Below, one piece after another: positions 23,300-37,060 of a DNA stretch of 64,000 nucleotides. The position numbers and the translations under genes were made by a program. Each line of letters opens with the position of its first letter. Position 1 is the stretch's first letter. This DNA comes from Grammothele lineata (Eukaryota; Basidiomycota; Agaricomycetes; Polyporales; Polyporaceae). The stretch spans positions 62,001 to 126,000 of the forward strand of contig NDFF03000329.1 of the NCBI GenBank assembly GCA_002150815.3, written 5' to 3'. A model generated the notes under the pieces. The model did not search any database, was not told where the DNA came from, and saw only the letters and a program-made list of their open reading frames with translations.

Positions 23300-24404
23300 C
23301 CTCACTATTGCGTACTTCATTCGTGCTCTCCGTTTGATCGTTGAATGCGATGTCGGCACCGATTGAGGAAACGAGATGAAGCATACCCGGGCCCTCTCAT
23401 CTAAATCTACGGAGGCGATCTCCTTGACGCCCATAGCATTGGCTAGCTGCACGACGATCCTGTAGGGGAGGGTCAGTATGATGATGTCGCAAAAACGGAT
23501 GAAGTACAAAGCATGAACGCTCTCACAGGACTGGGAAAAACAGCCTGAACGGCGGGCAAGATGCATGAAGTCTCACAGGACGCGCGTACCGGATGCAGCA
23601 GTGACGAATCGCACCGCCTCGCGAACCGCGACTCTTCGCCTGGGGGAACTCGCTCCGTCCGTGAGGCGCGGCGCGATCATCCCCGGATAAAAGATACCAC
23701 ATAGAAGCGGCGGACACTGACCAGGCATCTCGCAAACCTCAACATAGACACCATGGAAGCTTCTCGTTCTTTAAGACGAACACGCACGTCTAAGCCGTGG
23801 AGCCCAAGAATAACGTACATTTGCAAATATCACTAGCCACAAAGACATTGAGGGATGTAGGAAAGGATGAATGCTCACGGAGAATGGCTTGCATGTGGTC
23901 CCTGAACTTGACCTTGGAGTTCTCCGAGCGTAGGACGACGGCAACGCCGAAATTCTCGATCCTGTGGAGGGTACGCACGAGTCAACGCCCTCAAACCGTT
24001 TGAGTCTCGAGATATCAAGGACTCTCACAACTTTCCAATCTAGAGGAAAGACCGCGCCAATGCGGTCTCATTCGTCAGCTTGAAGATGCGTCTCAGACAT
24101 TATGAAAGCATGGCACGGGAGCCCATGATCTTCTTTTCACTGTCTCCTTAGCATTCGCTCCCATGCGGTTGCGGAGATATGGGTCGAGTGACAGGACAAG
24201 CTGTTTCACGAGGAAGACGCCTTTCGGTGGAGGGTAATCGAGGCCAACGATGTGGGAATCATAACCGAAGGTTTACGCGGGGACGGGATAGGCTTCGAGG
24301 ATCGCGACGTCAATTGACACTTCGCCTCGCGGGACGGCACGGCAGGACGTACCTGGACCTGGAAACTCCTTGGACGCGACGCGAGCGCTGCACGTATATT
24401 GAAT
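23300..24404 (-). pseudogene. alkenal-reductase-like pseudogene, 3' truncated
   Basis: This is the partner of the intact gene at 28677-30293. The initiation codon position reads ATT instead of ATG (about 24402-24404), and a stop (GCGTAAACC against GGGAAAACC) interrupts exon 2. The last exons, from KREGPIN to the end, are missing: homology jumps from the post-gene spacer directly to the KEVLK-coding exon near 23300-23315. This implies a deletion of roughly 550 bp. The remaining exons still follow the order of the intact gene (SENSKVKF for SENPKVKP, near 23920). It is unlikely to give a working enzyme. Confidence 0.8.
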
Positions 24405-24849
24405 GGTGCTTCAAGTGGAGATACTAGAGGAATAGAGAAGTTAATTGGTGTTTAACCAACATCCGAGGCCGTTCAGCCTCTGCTTAAGTTAGAGCCGACC
24501 GCGACTGTAAATATAGCGGGCGACACTTGTCAGTGCATATTCCGTTATCTCCTCAGAGCTCTCTGCGCCCATATACCATACTTTTGCGAGCGGGAACGGT
24601 GTCATATAGTGGCAGCAGTAGAACTGGTGGAGAGTCGCGATGACAGTTTGCAAGATGGAGACACATAAAAGCCGCAACGGGCGCTTAGAGGAAGTGTGAC
24701 ACGTGGCCAGCATCTCAGACGCTGCCACGCGGCGTCTCGGCGGGTGGCCCGCTGCCACCCTTGAGTCTACCGCATAGTACTCAGCCCTCGCAACAAGTAT
24801 CTGCTCGCTAGACTATCTCTGTTAGTCTTCTCTGCCATCCACAGTTATC
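24405..24849. other. spacer, former promoter region of the pseudogene
   Basis: About 440 bp with a GC-rich, partly palindromic stretch (gccacgcggcgtctcggcgggtggc). It corresponds in place to the region upstream of the intact reductase at 30.3 kb. No gene is seen. Confidence 0.4.
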
Positions 24850-25195
24850 ATGAGCAAGGTCAAACAATGAACGTGTGGTCTTTCAAGCGTACATACTTAG
24901 CTTCAGGTGAGCACGGACTCAGGCCTCTATCGCTGAATTCATTTCCGGCTCACCGTCGCCCTGAGTCGGTCACTCAATCACGGTCTCGTTTTAGCAGGGT
25001 TCCTCATCGCCGAAGAGACGTTTGGCTACGACGAAGGTAACACCAATCAACCTCGACATGATCCTTCTTGATGGCGGCGTGCTCGTCAAGACTACTTATC
25101 ATCCTCTCCATCGATCCCTACATACGCTGGCGCAATTCATGGTTGCACCCCAGCGAGTACCAAAGATACGAGTCCGCAATGGATTATGTGGGAAG
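24850..25195 (+). pseudogene. 5' fragment of a second alkenal-reductase-like gene
   Basis: It matches the first two exons and first intron of the reductase gene at 33894. Shared parts include ATGAGCAAGGTCAAA / ATGGGCAAGGTTAGG, gtggtctttcaagcgtacat, gagacgtttggctacgacga, ctccatcgatccctacat and ttgcaccccagcgagtacca. Insertions, an early stop (CAATGA after the start) and frameshifts break it, and nothing downstream continues it. It is a dead fragment at the boundary between the two duplication units. Confidence 0.8.
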
Positions 25196-25221
25196 TGACG
25201 ATGACAAGCTTGCATTTTCGT

Positions 25222-25310
25222 AGGCTTCCTCTTGTTGTTATTCACAGTATCTGCTAGGGCTGAGGCTCGTCATCGAAGGAGAGAGCGTGGATCTAGAGAT
25301 ACTTCACATA
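25222..25310 (+). pseudogene. relic of the membrane-protein last exon
   Basis: It repeats the last intron end and exon of the gene ending at 19948 (taggcttcctcttgttgttattcacagta and ggctgaggctcgtcatcgaagga). It is detached from any upstream exon, and its stop context differs (a TAG interrupts the frame at tctgctagg). It marks the left edge of the second duplication unit. Confidence 0.75.
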
Positions 25311-25509
25311 ACACGCGTAAACGCCTCACGTACTGTATCACGTATTGTATCTTGCTCGAACTTCCGGTATCAAGTCCTATATGCACTCGGTCGAACCAGT
25401 GGTTGGAAGACCGAGATCAATGACACTGCCCCAGGAAGTAGATCGATAAGACGGTTACAGTGTACGAATCGAAGACTATAGATACAAATAATTTAGTTCG
25501 TTCTCGTTC

Positions 25510-28107
25510 CTATTTCCTCTTCGCTACCCGTACACCCGGCGCCTTCCGAGCCACCTGTCTCTGTGGACTTGGTGTGGGCGGAATGTTCTCAGACTCTCCT
25601 ACAGTTGCGACGCCCGTGCTCGCTGACTCCAGGCGTGCCTTCTTCGATACCGGCCGCGCGTTTACCATGTCTTCAACGTCGCCAAGAATGCGCGCAACCT
25701 CCGAGTCGCTCTCGTTGAGCCGCACGCGCTTGAGAGGTCGAGGGGGCGAGGGAGCGGGACGCGCGGGGGCTTGTGAGGACACGGTCAACGGAGACAGAGG
25801 AGGAAGAGGGAGCGCGCGCTTCGCAGCCTCGGCCTTCTGCTTCCTGAACTCCGACTTCGCCTCCGGGTGCTGGAGCGACATGTCGTCCTCAGGCCACCCG
25901 TTCATCGCGAGAGCCACGTTGAACAGGTCTATAATCTCCGCGTGACGGAGGGGCGTGTGTACGCTGTTCTTCCGTACGCGCTGACGAAGTTCACGGAGGA
26001 GGGTGGTGAGCGGGCCGTTCTCCGCGACCTCGACATCGTACGAGCGTTGGACCCATCGCCGCTTGTTGTTCAGATTTTCCCAGGTGCTAGCGAAACGGAA
26101 AGGACTCGGACCATGTATGTCCTCTGCGTAGTCGTGAACGGCACAGTGGAGGACGATATAGCTGAGGACCCAGTAGATGGACTCGAGATCGTCATCGATG
26201 CGGGTGGGCCGTCTGTAGTCGTAATCGAGGAGGTCTATGGACGTGAAGTGGCGCGTTCCCTGTGACGCGTGTCAGATCACATCGAAGCAACACAGTGACT
26301 AGACAACGCACCGGTGCAACAACGTAGCCCTCCCCAAGCATAGTGGGGTTTTCTCCTATTTTGAGGCCGCCCCAGATGCAACTGTAGTCGAAATCGTGGA
26401 TCACACCCGTCAGGCCGTTGTGAGCCGCGGGATCGTCCACGATCAGGATGTTGCCGACGCTGACGTCCGAATGTAAAACGCCGGCGCGCTCGCACATCAA
26501 CTTATGACCTAGGACGCAACGTCAGTTGAAGAAAGGAGCTCGCAGATCAAATGCGTAGACAACATACCTATCAGAGCATCGCGGATGGCTGTAACCATCT
26601 CCTTCGTGGTGCGGAAGTGCTCGAGCGGGCGCCCAACCACGTCGACTACCATCCGTATGTGGGCACGGTCATTCGACCACTCTGAGCGTTTCAGAGACCG
26701 CCATGTGTATGTCTCTTGCATAGGGAGAGGTTGCTTCGTCGTCTTCACCTGTAGCTTCAAGGCCTCTGGTGTCAAGGCCAGCGCGATGCCAGTCGACTTG
26801 CGCCACTCGTTGCGCGAGCGCCACGCAAGGTCGTTCCCCCCGAGGAACCGAGGAATTCCATACCACTCCGCTGGGGGGATCTGCTCCAAACACCGGAATA
26901 CGTCTACCTCCTTCGGGTCGTGCCACTCGCTCGGCCACGCCTCCTTGACGACGACGAGCTTGAGTGGAGCGTCGCGCTGTCCAGAAGACCGTGGGGCGTT
27001 TCGTGTGTCCTCCACCGCCATCCATACGCACGTGGCGCGCGAGAACAGGTCGTGAGCGAGGTGGATAGGCCGGACCAGGAAGTACCCGCGCTCCTCGTCG
27101 ACAAAGTCGCTCGCGTAGACGAGCACGCGCCGGCACAGCGGGAGTTCCTCGGGAACTGGCTTTCCTGCCTTGCGGAACCGCGCAGAGATCCAGCTCTGCT
27201 CCGCGCTGGAGAGTTTACGGACGGTGGGGTCCCAGCCGACGAAGGGCGCAGCAGGCTCGACGGGGTGGACGAAGCGCCAGAAGAACTGGCAGAGGAGCTC
27301 CGGCTGCTCGCGAAGCCTGAACGTCTTCGAGACGACCGCACCGGCGTTGTCGAAGCGGGCGATACGCACGGTATTGCCGTAGATACCCACCACATATGCC
27401 GCAAGGAGACCGTGGGCGATCATGAGGTTGCGGGCGTTAACGGTTAGGTCAACGACGGTCCTCTGACGGTCCTGGAGGAAGGGATCTTGATCTTCCGTGC
27501 TCCTCACGTCCACGAAACAAGCGATGTTACTCCAGGACGCCGTGCGCTTGTTGAGGGTTTGGCCGGGAAAGGAGATCGAAATGTCCGGCATCTGTACGCG
27601 CTCCGTCTCCCTGCGACTCGCCGAGGGGAATGGGAACTTTGACCTCTGCTGAGCTGTGACATGAAACGCAAGACGCTTTGCGGTGGGGAACTTCGCAACC
27701 AGTGTATTGAGGCCGTACACCTATCAGGTGGTCAGACCGTACAACCCAGAGTCTCCAGACCGCTCTTACCAGCCGTGACATTGCTGTCTTGTCATACTTC
27801 AAGGTTGGTCTCCACGTTGCAAACGCTTTCGATACAACCGCCTTCCCGAGAGGAGGAATGGTCGGTGATGAACTTGGTACGTAGAGAGCGAGAAATGAGG
27901 GTACGCTCTCATCAACCATGTTGATGAATTTGTAGAGAGCGGCGATCCTGCGCTCTTGTTCCATTTTACCGGCACAATCATATCCATACCCTTTAGAAGA
28001 GTCAGCTATTAGTGAGGCGGACTGTGAAACGAGAAGGACGGCATACCTCCCAAACTCCAGCAACGCTGGGAATGTTGGTGGTGGAGGGACGATGTGGCGA
28101 TTGTCAT
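25510..28107 (-). CDS. FunK1-type protein kinase B, 793 aa
   Basis: Exons 28107-28047, 27990-27770, 27720-26568, 26508-26312 and 26259-25510. Exons 2, 3 and 4 (221, 1153 and 197 nt) have exactly the lengths of those in kinase A, showing a recent or constrained duplication. Kinase motifs: VVVKEAW, catalytic loop HSDVSVGNILIVDD (canonical for FunK1), HDFDYS and GTRHFTSIDLL. The tail is basic and Ser/Pro-rich (KRVRLNESDSE, then QRQVARKAPGVRVAKRK). ATG at 28107 opens a short exon (MTIATSSLHHQ) conserved with kinase A. The position equivalent to the internal ATG of A is ATA here, which supports the upstream exon as the true start. Probably cytoplasmic or nuclear; partners unknown. Confidence 0.86.
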
Positions 28108-28676
28108 GTTGAGAGAGACCTTTTCGAAACTAAAAGGTGTTTAGTTGATAAGAAAAACATCGACAGAGGTCGGGCGCAACGTACCGTTAAGCTAAATCAC
28201 AGGGTGGTCAAGTGGATTCGCGCTGGGTTTGGACGCGAAGAACAACGGTGACGTTCGATAGAGGGAGAGAACACGATGTTTTATGCTCTCAAGCGTGGAA
28301 ATTGAGCGTGTTGAGGTTGGTTGAGGAGGGAAAAGCTAGGTGCAGGCGCGGAATGGTTGTGGTCAAGGTCAGACCGTGCTGGGCGCTCCGCCACTCTCGC
28401 TCGAGTTGAACATGACGGACAGGCGCCCATGGGACAATGAGTCTGCGGCCGGGTCCGCAAGCCACGCCACACCGGGAGAACAATGGTGGCTCAAAGTTTA
28501 CCGAGTTGTTGTATCGAATCGTTAGTTTACATTCAAGATTCTAAGGAAGGAGGATCGATCAGCATACGACGTCAATACTAGTGCTCAACCCGCACAAGAA
28601 CTTAGAGGCTTCGAGAGTACTCACGACAGAGCACACGAGCCACTGATCCATCCACAACATTATACGCGCGCACCCG
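28108..28676. other. divergent spacer inside duplication unit 2
   Basis: Counterpart of 22763-23299. It holds the promoter of kinase B and the 3' flank of the reductase. No additional gene is seen. Confidence 0.45.
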
Positions 28677-30293
28677 TCACTCATCTTCCATCACCAGCAC
28701 GCTCTTCCCAAAGTTCCTCCCCACCAGCACATCCAACAGCGCCTCACCCGCGCGCTCTAGCCCGCGCGTCACGTGCTCCTTGTACCTGATCTCTCCGCTC
28801 GCGACGCGCGCGGGGAACGTGCGGAGGAATTCGGCGCGGTACTTGGGTATGAGCGAGCTGACGACAAAGCCGTACATGTGGATCTCGCGCCATACGAGCA
28901 GCTGGAGGTTCTTGACGTTGTACGGCGTGAGGGCGTTGTAGTTCGAGATGCTCCCGCAGATCTGGACGGCACAGCGCGCGAGCGAACGAGCGAGCAGGTT
29001 TAGGAAAATCCAAAAGCGTGAGTGCGGGAAGGGGGCAAGGGAGGAGACGAGACTTACGATGAAGCGTGCGTGAGTCTCGGCGTTCGCGATCGCCGCTTCG
29101 AGAGACTCGCCGCCAACGTTGTCCCAGTAGCTAACCCGCGCGCATATATCATGACCTCCTAGTCCTGCTAACAATCGCGGTAGACCACTTACATGTTTAT
29201 CGGGCCCTCCCTCTTGAGCACCTCCTTTGTGCTCTCCGTCTTGTAGTTGAAGGCAACGTCGGCTCCGATCGAGGAGACGAAGTCTACCTTCTCATCTGAA
29301 CCTGCGGAGGCGATCACTTTGAGGCCCGCGGCCTTGGCTAGCTGCACGACGGTCCTGCAGGGGCGGCTCGGTGTGATAACGTCGCACAGGATGACAGAGG
29401 TCAAAGTACGTACGCCCCGACTGGACCTAAAGAGACGATCAGAACGACCGGCGAGACGCGTGGGGACTCGGAGAACGTGCATACCAGATGCAGCAGTGAC
29501 GAACACCGTCTCGCCCTGCTTTGCCTGGGAGAACTCGTTCCATCCGTGATGCGCAGTCATCCCTGGACGAAACATACGTTAGTAAATGCCTTGAGGAGAA
29601 GGTACAGATACTCACCAGGCATTCCGCAAACCCCAACGTAGACCGACCACGGAAGCTTCTCCTCGTTCGTCAGGACGAAGACGCCGTCCAAACCGTAGAG
29701 CATCACGTATTCCTGGAACGCTACAAGTATTGTTCGTCACACAGATATGGAGGGAGATAGAAAGGGACAGATATTCACGAAGGACTGCTTGGATGTGGTC
29801 ACCGGGCTTGACCTTGGGGTTCTCCGAGCGGATCACGACAGCAACGCCAAAATTCTCAATCCTAGACGATGTTATATGCTCAGCGTCCTCTTGCCGTTCA
29901 GATAACTAAGCACGTCTTACGGCTTTCCAATCTGAAACGATGACTACACACATGCGCGAGCCCTCGACAGTCAGCGATGTACTGCAACCCCTACGAAGCC
30001 AGGATAGGAGTACTCACGATTTTCTCCTCGCTCTCCCCAGCATCCTCTTCCATACGGCGGCGGAGGTATGGGTCGAGAGACAAGACAAGTACTTTCACGA
30101 GGAAGCCGCCGTTGAGGGGAACATCGTCAATGTCGACAGTGTCGGAATCCTCGTAGACGAAGGTTTTCCCGAGGACGGGGTAGCCTTCGAGGATTACGAC
30201 GTCAACAACTTCGCTTCGAGGGGCGGCACGACGGAACGCACCTGGGCCTGGAAACTCTTTGAAGACAACACGAGCGTTGCGTGTAGGAGACAT
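28677..30293 (-). CDS. alkenal/prostaglandin-reductase-like MDR oxidoreductase 1
   Basis: Ten exons rebuilt from MSPTRNARVVFKEFPG to GKSVLVMEDE, all in phase. The family is the zinc-independent medium-chain reductases that reduce activated C=C bonds with NADPH (leukotriene B4 12-hydroxydehydrogenase / alkenal double-bond reductase type). Visible motifs: LSLDPYLRRRM, SENPKVKPGD, CGMPGMTAHHGW, the nucleotide-binding loop [42 protein letters not shown] and CGSISNYN. No zinc ligands are present, as expected. Likely substrates are reactive enals, enones or lignin-derived carbonyls, in the cytosol. It is the intact partner of the pseudogene at 23.3 kb and one of five intact paralogues here. Confidence 0.85.
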
Positions 30294-31617
30294 GGTGTTT
30301 CAGGCGGAAAGCCTGGAAAAATAGAGGAGTTGACTGGTGTTCAGCACCTGCGGTCGTTGAGCCTTCTTTTTTATAGCCGCGGCCGGCTATATGAGTACCG
30401 TGCGGTAGCGCGCGGTACGCGCGGGGGCAGAACTCGTCAGCTCACCTTCCGTTATCCCCAAAGAGCTCTGGTCGTCGAAAGGCTAGGTTGGGGTGAGAGG
30501 GTCCTATAATGGGAACAGCCTATGCGGTCAACGTCTGGATGACCGGCGGTAGTATTGTCAAGATCTCGCGACCATGCATTCTACGGCGCTCCGTACGCCT
30601 CTTCTTCGTTAGGGCATCCCGCGGTGTGCCCGAGGCATGACCAACACCGAGTCCCGCTCCTTTCATAAGACATCATGATCAGTATGGCGCCTTTTCAATG
30701 CATGGAAACGTACTTCATGCAAGACAGGCCTTGATTCGTTGCCAACTTCAAGTGTCGTGCTTGAAATTATTCTTACGGCGTCCCGCGTATGGCTGACTGG
30801 CAGAGCATTGGTACAGTTCAGGAGCATGTGTATCGATGCGCCCGCATATAAGAGGTTCGTCAGCGCAGAGACGAAGAAGGGCTAAAGCAGCTTCGCTCTG
30901 AGTGCTGGGGTCTGACAAGAGCGACGGTGGGCATCGGACATACTCGGGTGTAAGGTGCCACGTGCGCTGACCGAGAGGTGTGCCACGTGGTCGACATGCC
31001 GGGTACTGCCGAGACGCCCGAGGGGGCGCGCCACTTGTTGGAAACACTCACGCTGCTCCGTGAACGACGGCCAGCTTCCGGCGACCGCGTTCAGCCCAAA
31101 GACGTCCTTGCGTACGTCCATGCCTATTGACCAGCATTCTCTCTTACTTGATAATGCTGACAGTAGCCGCATTGCGACGTAGGTCGAAACTGCGCCGGCG
31201 GCTGCGCGCTGTCACAACCACACCTCTCCGGGTCCGGTGCTTTGTACCCCTACAGACATCCGCTATGGAAAACACTATACTTGCTTCCCGACGTGCCGGA
31301 CTTAAAGGAAGGCTTTGTAAGCTAGAGCCTTTGGCACCGGTTGTGCCTTGCGATATAGACGTTAGAGGAGCCTTTCATTCCGCTAGCCTCTAGTCGGGTA
31401 CTATCACTCGCGGAGCGCTGGTGGGTTGGCCGCAGCGTTCGGTGGGTCATCTTAGCCATTGAAGCTCTTAGCCACGTCTGGGCTGCGTTCGCAGTAGGAA
31501 CATAAAAACGTCTGAAGGTGAGACAGCACAGTTCCAACATCCGCACTCAGTCTCACATCTCTCTGACATTTAACCCAGTCTCTCGGACACGTCTTCCTAC
31601 TCTTCACCGCAATAGCT
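30294..31617. other. intergenic region, divergent promoters
   Basis: About 1.3 kb between divergent reductase genes. Weak minus-strand frames occur at 30750-31170. One includes LRLCADEPLICGRID, faintly like the F-box C-terminal segment FTEDPFVCGRLS, but nothing around it supports a gene. CCAAT- or TATA-type elements are not clear. Confidence 0.35.
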
Positions 31618-32972
31618 ATGTCGACCATTCTGTCCACGATCAAAGCTGTTGGCATCCGTGCCATCGGCGGTCTTGACGCCATCGAACAGCTCGATTTGCC
31701 ACTTTCTCTCGCAGCACACGAAGTCCTCATCAAGGCACGTATCCCTTGGTTTTTGTAGTGTCTGTGTTATGCCGCTCACCCAAGCGAACCCCACCACGCT
31801 ATAGGTCGAATACGCCGGCGTGAACTTCGCCGACACTCTCCAGCGCGCAGGCAAATACCCCATAACACAGCCCTTTCCGCTTCCACTTGGCGGCGAGGCG
31901 GCAGGCACGATCGTCGCGCTCCCAATCGACCCGGCTGTGCTCGAAGATGCCGCGTTCAAGGCTCGCGGGCTCAAACTTGGTTCCAGGGTCGTCGTGGTGC
32001 GTCCTTCCGCTCTTGTTATGAAGACTTCGCAGTATCAGCGTACTGATAAATGCCACACACAGTTCGGCCAGGGCGCGTTTGCGGACTACCTGAAAGCACC
32101 CTGGCTCAACGTCTTCCCCCTCCCCGACAAGGTCTCCACTCGCGATGGTTGCGCTGTGGCGATCCAAGGTCCGTCCCCCTCGCCCCCTCTCTCCAGCGAG
32201 TGCAACTCACGATCGTCTTCGTGACCTCAGGCGCGACTGCGATCTCGTTCATTACTCAAGCTTACAACGTCCAACGCGGTGACGTCGTACTCGTACACTC
32301 CGTCGCCGGGGGCTTGGGGCTACTCTTCATCCAACTCATCAAGGCGCGTGGCGGGATCGTGATCGGGACGACGAGCACGCCCGAGAAGGCCGCGCTCGCG
32401 AAGGCGCATGGGGCGGACCACGTTATCCTCTATAAGAGCGAGGACGTCGCGGCACGTGTGATGGAGATCACGAACGAGCAGGGCGTGAATGCGATCTTCG
32501 ATGGGGTTGGGAAGGATACGTGCGTTTTCCCGTTCTTTGTGGAAGTGGAATTGTACGGCTTAGGACTGACGACTTCTCGTGGTCTAGGTTCGAGCTCAAC
32601 TTCAAGGCAGTGGCCTATTGCGGCACTATCGTCCTCCTTGGGCAAGCCTCGGGGAGGGTCGAGTCCTTCCCCCCGGAGCGGCTCCTCGAGAAGAACGTCA
32701 AGTTTCTGTATGTCACGTAAGCATCCCTCCTCCATCATCAGTGGCATTCGTTCTGACTCGGAACCACGTCCGCTCGCAGGGCCTGGAACTACCTGCGCGA
32801 CCCGAAGAAGACCACAGAGTACATGGAAGCACTCTTTGCGCGTCTTGCCGACGGCTCGCTCAAGGTCCACGTTCACGGCGAGTACCCCTGCACGGTCGAG
32901 GGCGTGCGTCAGGCGCAGGAGCTCATAGGTCGCGGGGCGACGTCGGGGAAGCTACTCGTCAAGGTCGCTTGA
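31618..32972 (+). CDS. NADPH:quinone reductase (zeta-crystallin-like)
   Basis: Six exons; the product begins MSTILSTIKAVGIRAIGGLD and ends GATSGKLLVKVA. It matches the quinone oxidoreductase branch of the MDR superfamily (yeast Zta1 type), which reduces quinones with NADPH and can protect against oxidative stress. Motifs: VEYAGVNFADTLQRAGKYP, LPLGGEAAGTI, the VHSVAGGLGLLFIQLIKARG nucleotide loop, TTSTPEKAALAKAHGADH, FDGVGKDTF, GQASGRVESF and a C-terminal YPCTVEGVRQAQELI. The first intron begins with GCACGT and appears to be GC-AG, because no GT donor joins LIK to VEYAG in phase. It is soluble and likely cytosolic. It is not closely related to the neighbouring alkenal-reductase paralogues, but it shares the redox theme. 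Confidence 0.88.
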
Positions 32973-33893
32973 AGAAAGCGGCTTGCTGACCCGGGCCGGG
33001 GCGGTGGTGAGGGGCGCGCCGGCGCAGCGGACGTGTCCCTGACGTTGTATTGTATTATCCTGGACACTTCAGTGTCTAGGTCTGGAGGCACAATGGACGA
33101 AACGTTACATCGATATGGCCCGGAATGGTACTCCCAGGCGACATACAGGGGGACAAGAACGACCCCCTTCACCGGCAGGTTCAGATACACGATTCGAGGT
33201 GGGAATATCAGTGAGTGTCATTCGTTGTAACGTACGGTTTTATTCCTCTGACACATCCGCATCTCACAGATCGGCACCCGCACGCCCCGTTCACGACAGA
33301 TAAGAGTCATGGAGTATTCTCGGTAGTTGGACGGATGCAAGAGGCAAAGAAGATTACCGATGTGGACTCGCGATACACGTAACGAAGCTGCGCGAGGTGA
33401 CAGGTTTGAAGCAGAACGTCTGAGATCGTAAGCATGCGTAAGGAAGTGGTGCCAATGTCAAGCCCACGCAGCGCCCGCCGCCGATGTAGACGATACGACC
33501 TCCAAGATGATTAAACGTCCACGACACTCACGATATTGCAGCATAAATACTTACTAGGGCATACCGACGGGCTCAGATCGCTTTCCCGAGCACGTGGGCA
33601 CGGACGGGCGTTCCTTGACTGCGCGCCAGTAGGCGGAAGTTCTGCAGCTTCCCAGCACGAGCACTCAGCTTCCTCGGGGCGGAAGCGAACTTGCCTCGAC
33701 GGCAGGGAAGGTCGGTCATGGCGCACTGCGGGGCGCCACTTAGCGTCTCCCCGAGTAGCACAAGACCATTCCCAGCGCAGCGATGCCCCCAAGTTTTTTC
33801 TCATCGACCCTCCACTTACTATCCCTCGCGACGCATACCTTTTGGCGACGGCATCTTCGCTAATCCTCTCTCCAATCTTCAACCGCAAACGTA
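32973..33893. other. intergenic region
   Basis: About 920 bp between co-directional genes. It includes the likely terminator of the quinone reductase and the promoter of the next gene. No convincing gene or repeat is seen. Confidence 0.4.
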
Positions 33894-35599
<1,706 letters not shown>

Positions 35600-36092
35600 G
35601 GGTGAGGGGTGGAGAGGTCAGCACCAACTAGGTACTCCTCATGTTTCGATGTTGGATCTGCAAGAATCAGCCATAATCACAGTACGAAGAGCTTCGCCGA
35701 CGCGCGGTTACCCCAGCTTCCTCTCTAATCGCGCGCTCGCTCATCGGCGCGTTCTCAACGCAGGCGCTCAGCTCCAATTCCCTCCGAGCTCTCGCACGGC
35801 GACTTGACCACAGTCTCAAACCGGGGGCGTGCTAGGATCAATCTCTTCTCAGCGAGCGACTCCTGCTGTGAATGATCATCGCTGCCTGTAGTAAACTTGT
35901 TCAACATCGCCGGTGCCCGGGCCAAGTGGAAGCACCGTGACCGTGGGAAATAGTAGGCTTACATAATAGTATCGCCCGAAAAAGGCGGGGTGGCAGCAGG
36001 CTTCGGCGCCTGTTGAAGATCGTATCGTCGAACGGCGCGTCAGCCACACGCCGGAAACTTGTGCGCACTTCTTAGCAGAACAAGCTATCGCT
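35600..36092. other. intergenic region
   Basis: About 490 bp. It is the 3' flank of the reductase and the promoter of the MYND gene; nothing else is seen. Confidence 0.4.
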
Positions 36093-37060
36093 ATGTCGTC
36101 CAAAGAATCTGCAGATATTTCCAAGAAAAAGAACATCTACCGCAAGGTGAGCAGCGGTCACAATTAAAATCCAGTGACTTGTACGTCATCTGAGCTCTTA
36201 CCGGGCCCCTATATGCGCGCTGTCCTCCGAATCGCGCGGCCACTGCGATAGTGCAACACCTGCTTTGCTACTGGAGAGGAAAAGCGCCTCTTTGCGTGTT
36301 CGGGGTGCAAGGTGAGTACCGCCACCCCGCAGTCGTCTCCTTGAAAGCCAGCCTAACGATGCCACAGTCTCTACAGTACTGCTCGAAAGAGTGCCAAAAG
36401 GCAGACTGGAAGGTCCGACTCCCCCGGTCCCTCTACTGATCATAGTCTCTTCTCTAACCATCTCGGCTCTAGAACCACAAATCGGCGTGCAAGAACAATA
36501 GCCTTCTCGCGTCCCGGCTGAAGGACCACGAGAGCACTCTAGCAGGCCAATTCGAGCGGCTCGGGCTCGTCGACGGCGTCTCCCTCTACGAGCTCGACCA
36601 GCGACTCGAGAAGTGGGTCCGCTTCCACAACACCACGCTCATGGGCGCCACTATCCAGGCCCTTCGCCTCCCCGAGGACGTCACCCGCGCGCGCACCGGG
36701 GTCCTCCACCTCTTGCTCGCTCCTCGCCCTCAGTCCGAGCACAACGGGATCTCGGCCAAGTTCTTCCGCGTTATAGAGGCACGCGTCGTTTCTATGGCCG
36801 AGGCGCGGAGCAGGAGGGCGCCGTGGCCGGAGAGTCTTGACCAGCTCGACGCGATCGCGGACGATGCGGAACGTCAGGGGAGAGGCACCGTCGCCGCTGC
36901 GATGGTTGAGTGCGCGCCGCTCGCGGTGCAGACGGTCCCGTTCGGCTCGCTCACAGCGAGGGCGGTCAAGGGCGAACCGCTGTTCGACGGCTGGGCGAAG
37001 TGGCTCACGGACCTCGTGGAGGAGGGTGCGAAGCCGAGGGTGACGCGCGTACGGGCGTGA
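36093..37060 (+). CDS. MYND zinc-finger protein, 248 aa
   Basis: Exons 36093-36146, 36252-36311, 36368-36412 and 36473-37060, all in phase 0. Residues 19-60 form a complete MYND finger: CNTCF, CSGCK, YCSKECQKADWK and HKSAC, the spacing that binds two zinc ions and mediates protein-protein contacts. The remaining 185 residues (for example RLGLVDGVSLYELDQRLEKW and AKFFRVIEARVVSMAEARSR) are helical but match no domain I know. Such single-MYND proteins are numerous in basidiomycetes and mostly uncharacterised. Start supported by the in-frame MSSKESADISKKK leader. Confidence 0.85.

Noticed and set aside
30748..31172. Minus-strand frame containing LRLCADEPLICGRID, faintly like F-box genes
   Set aside because: The similarity covers about 15 residues and no neighbouring exon continues it.
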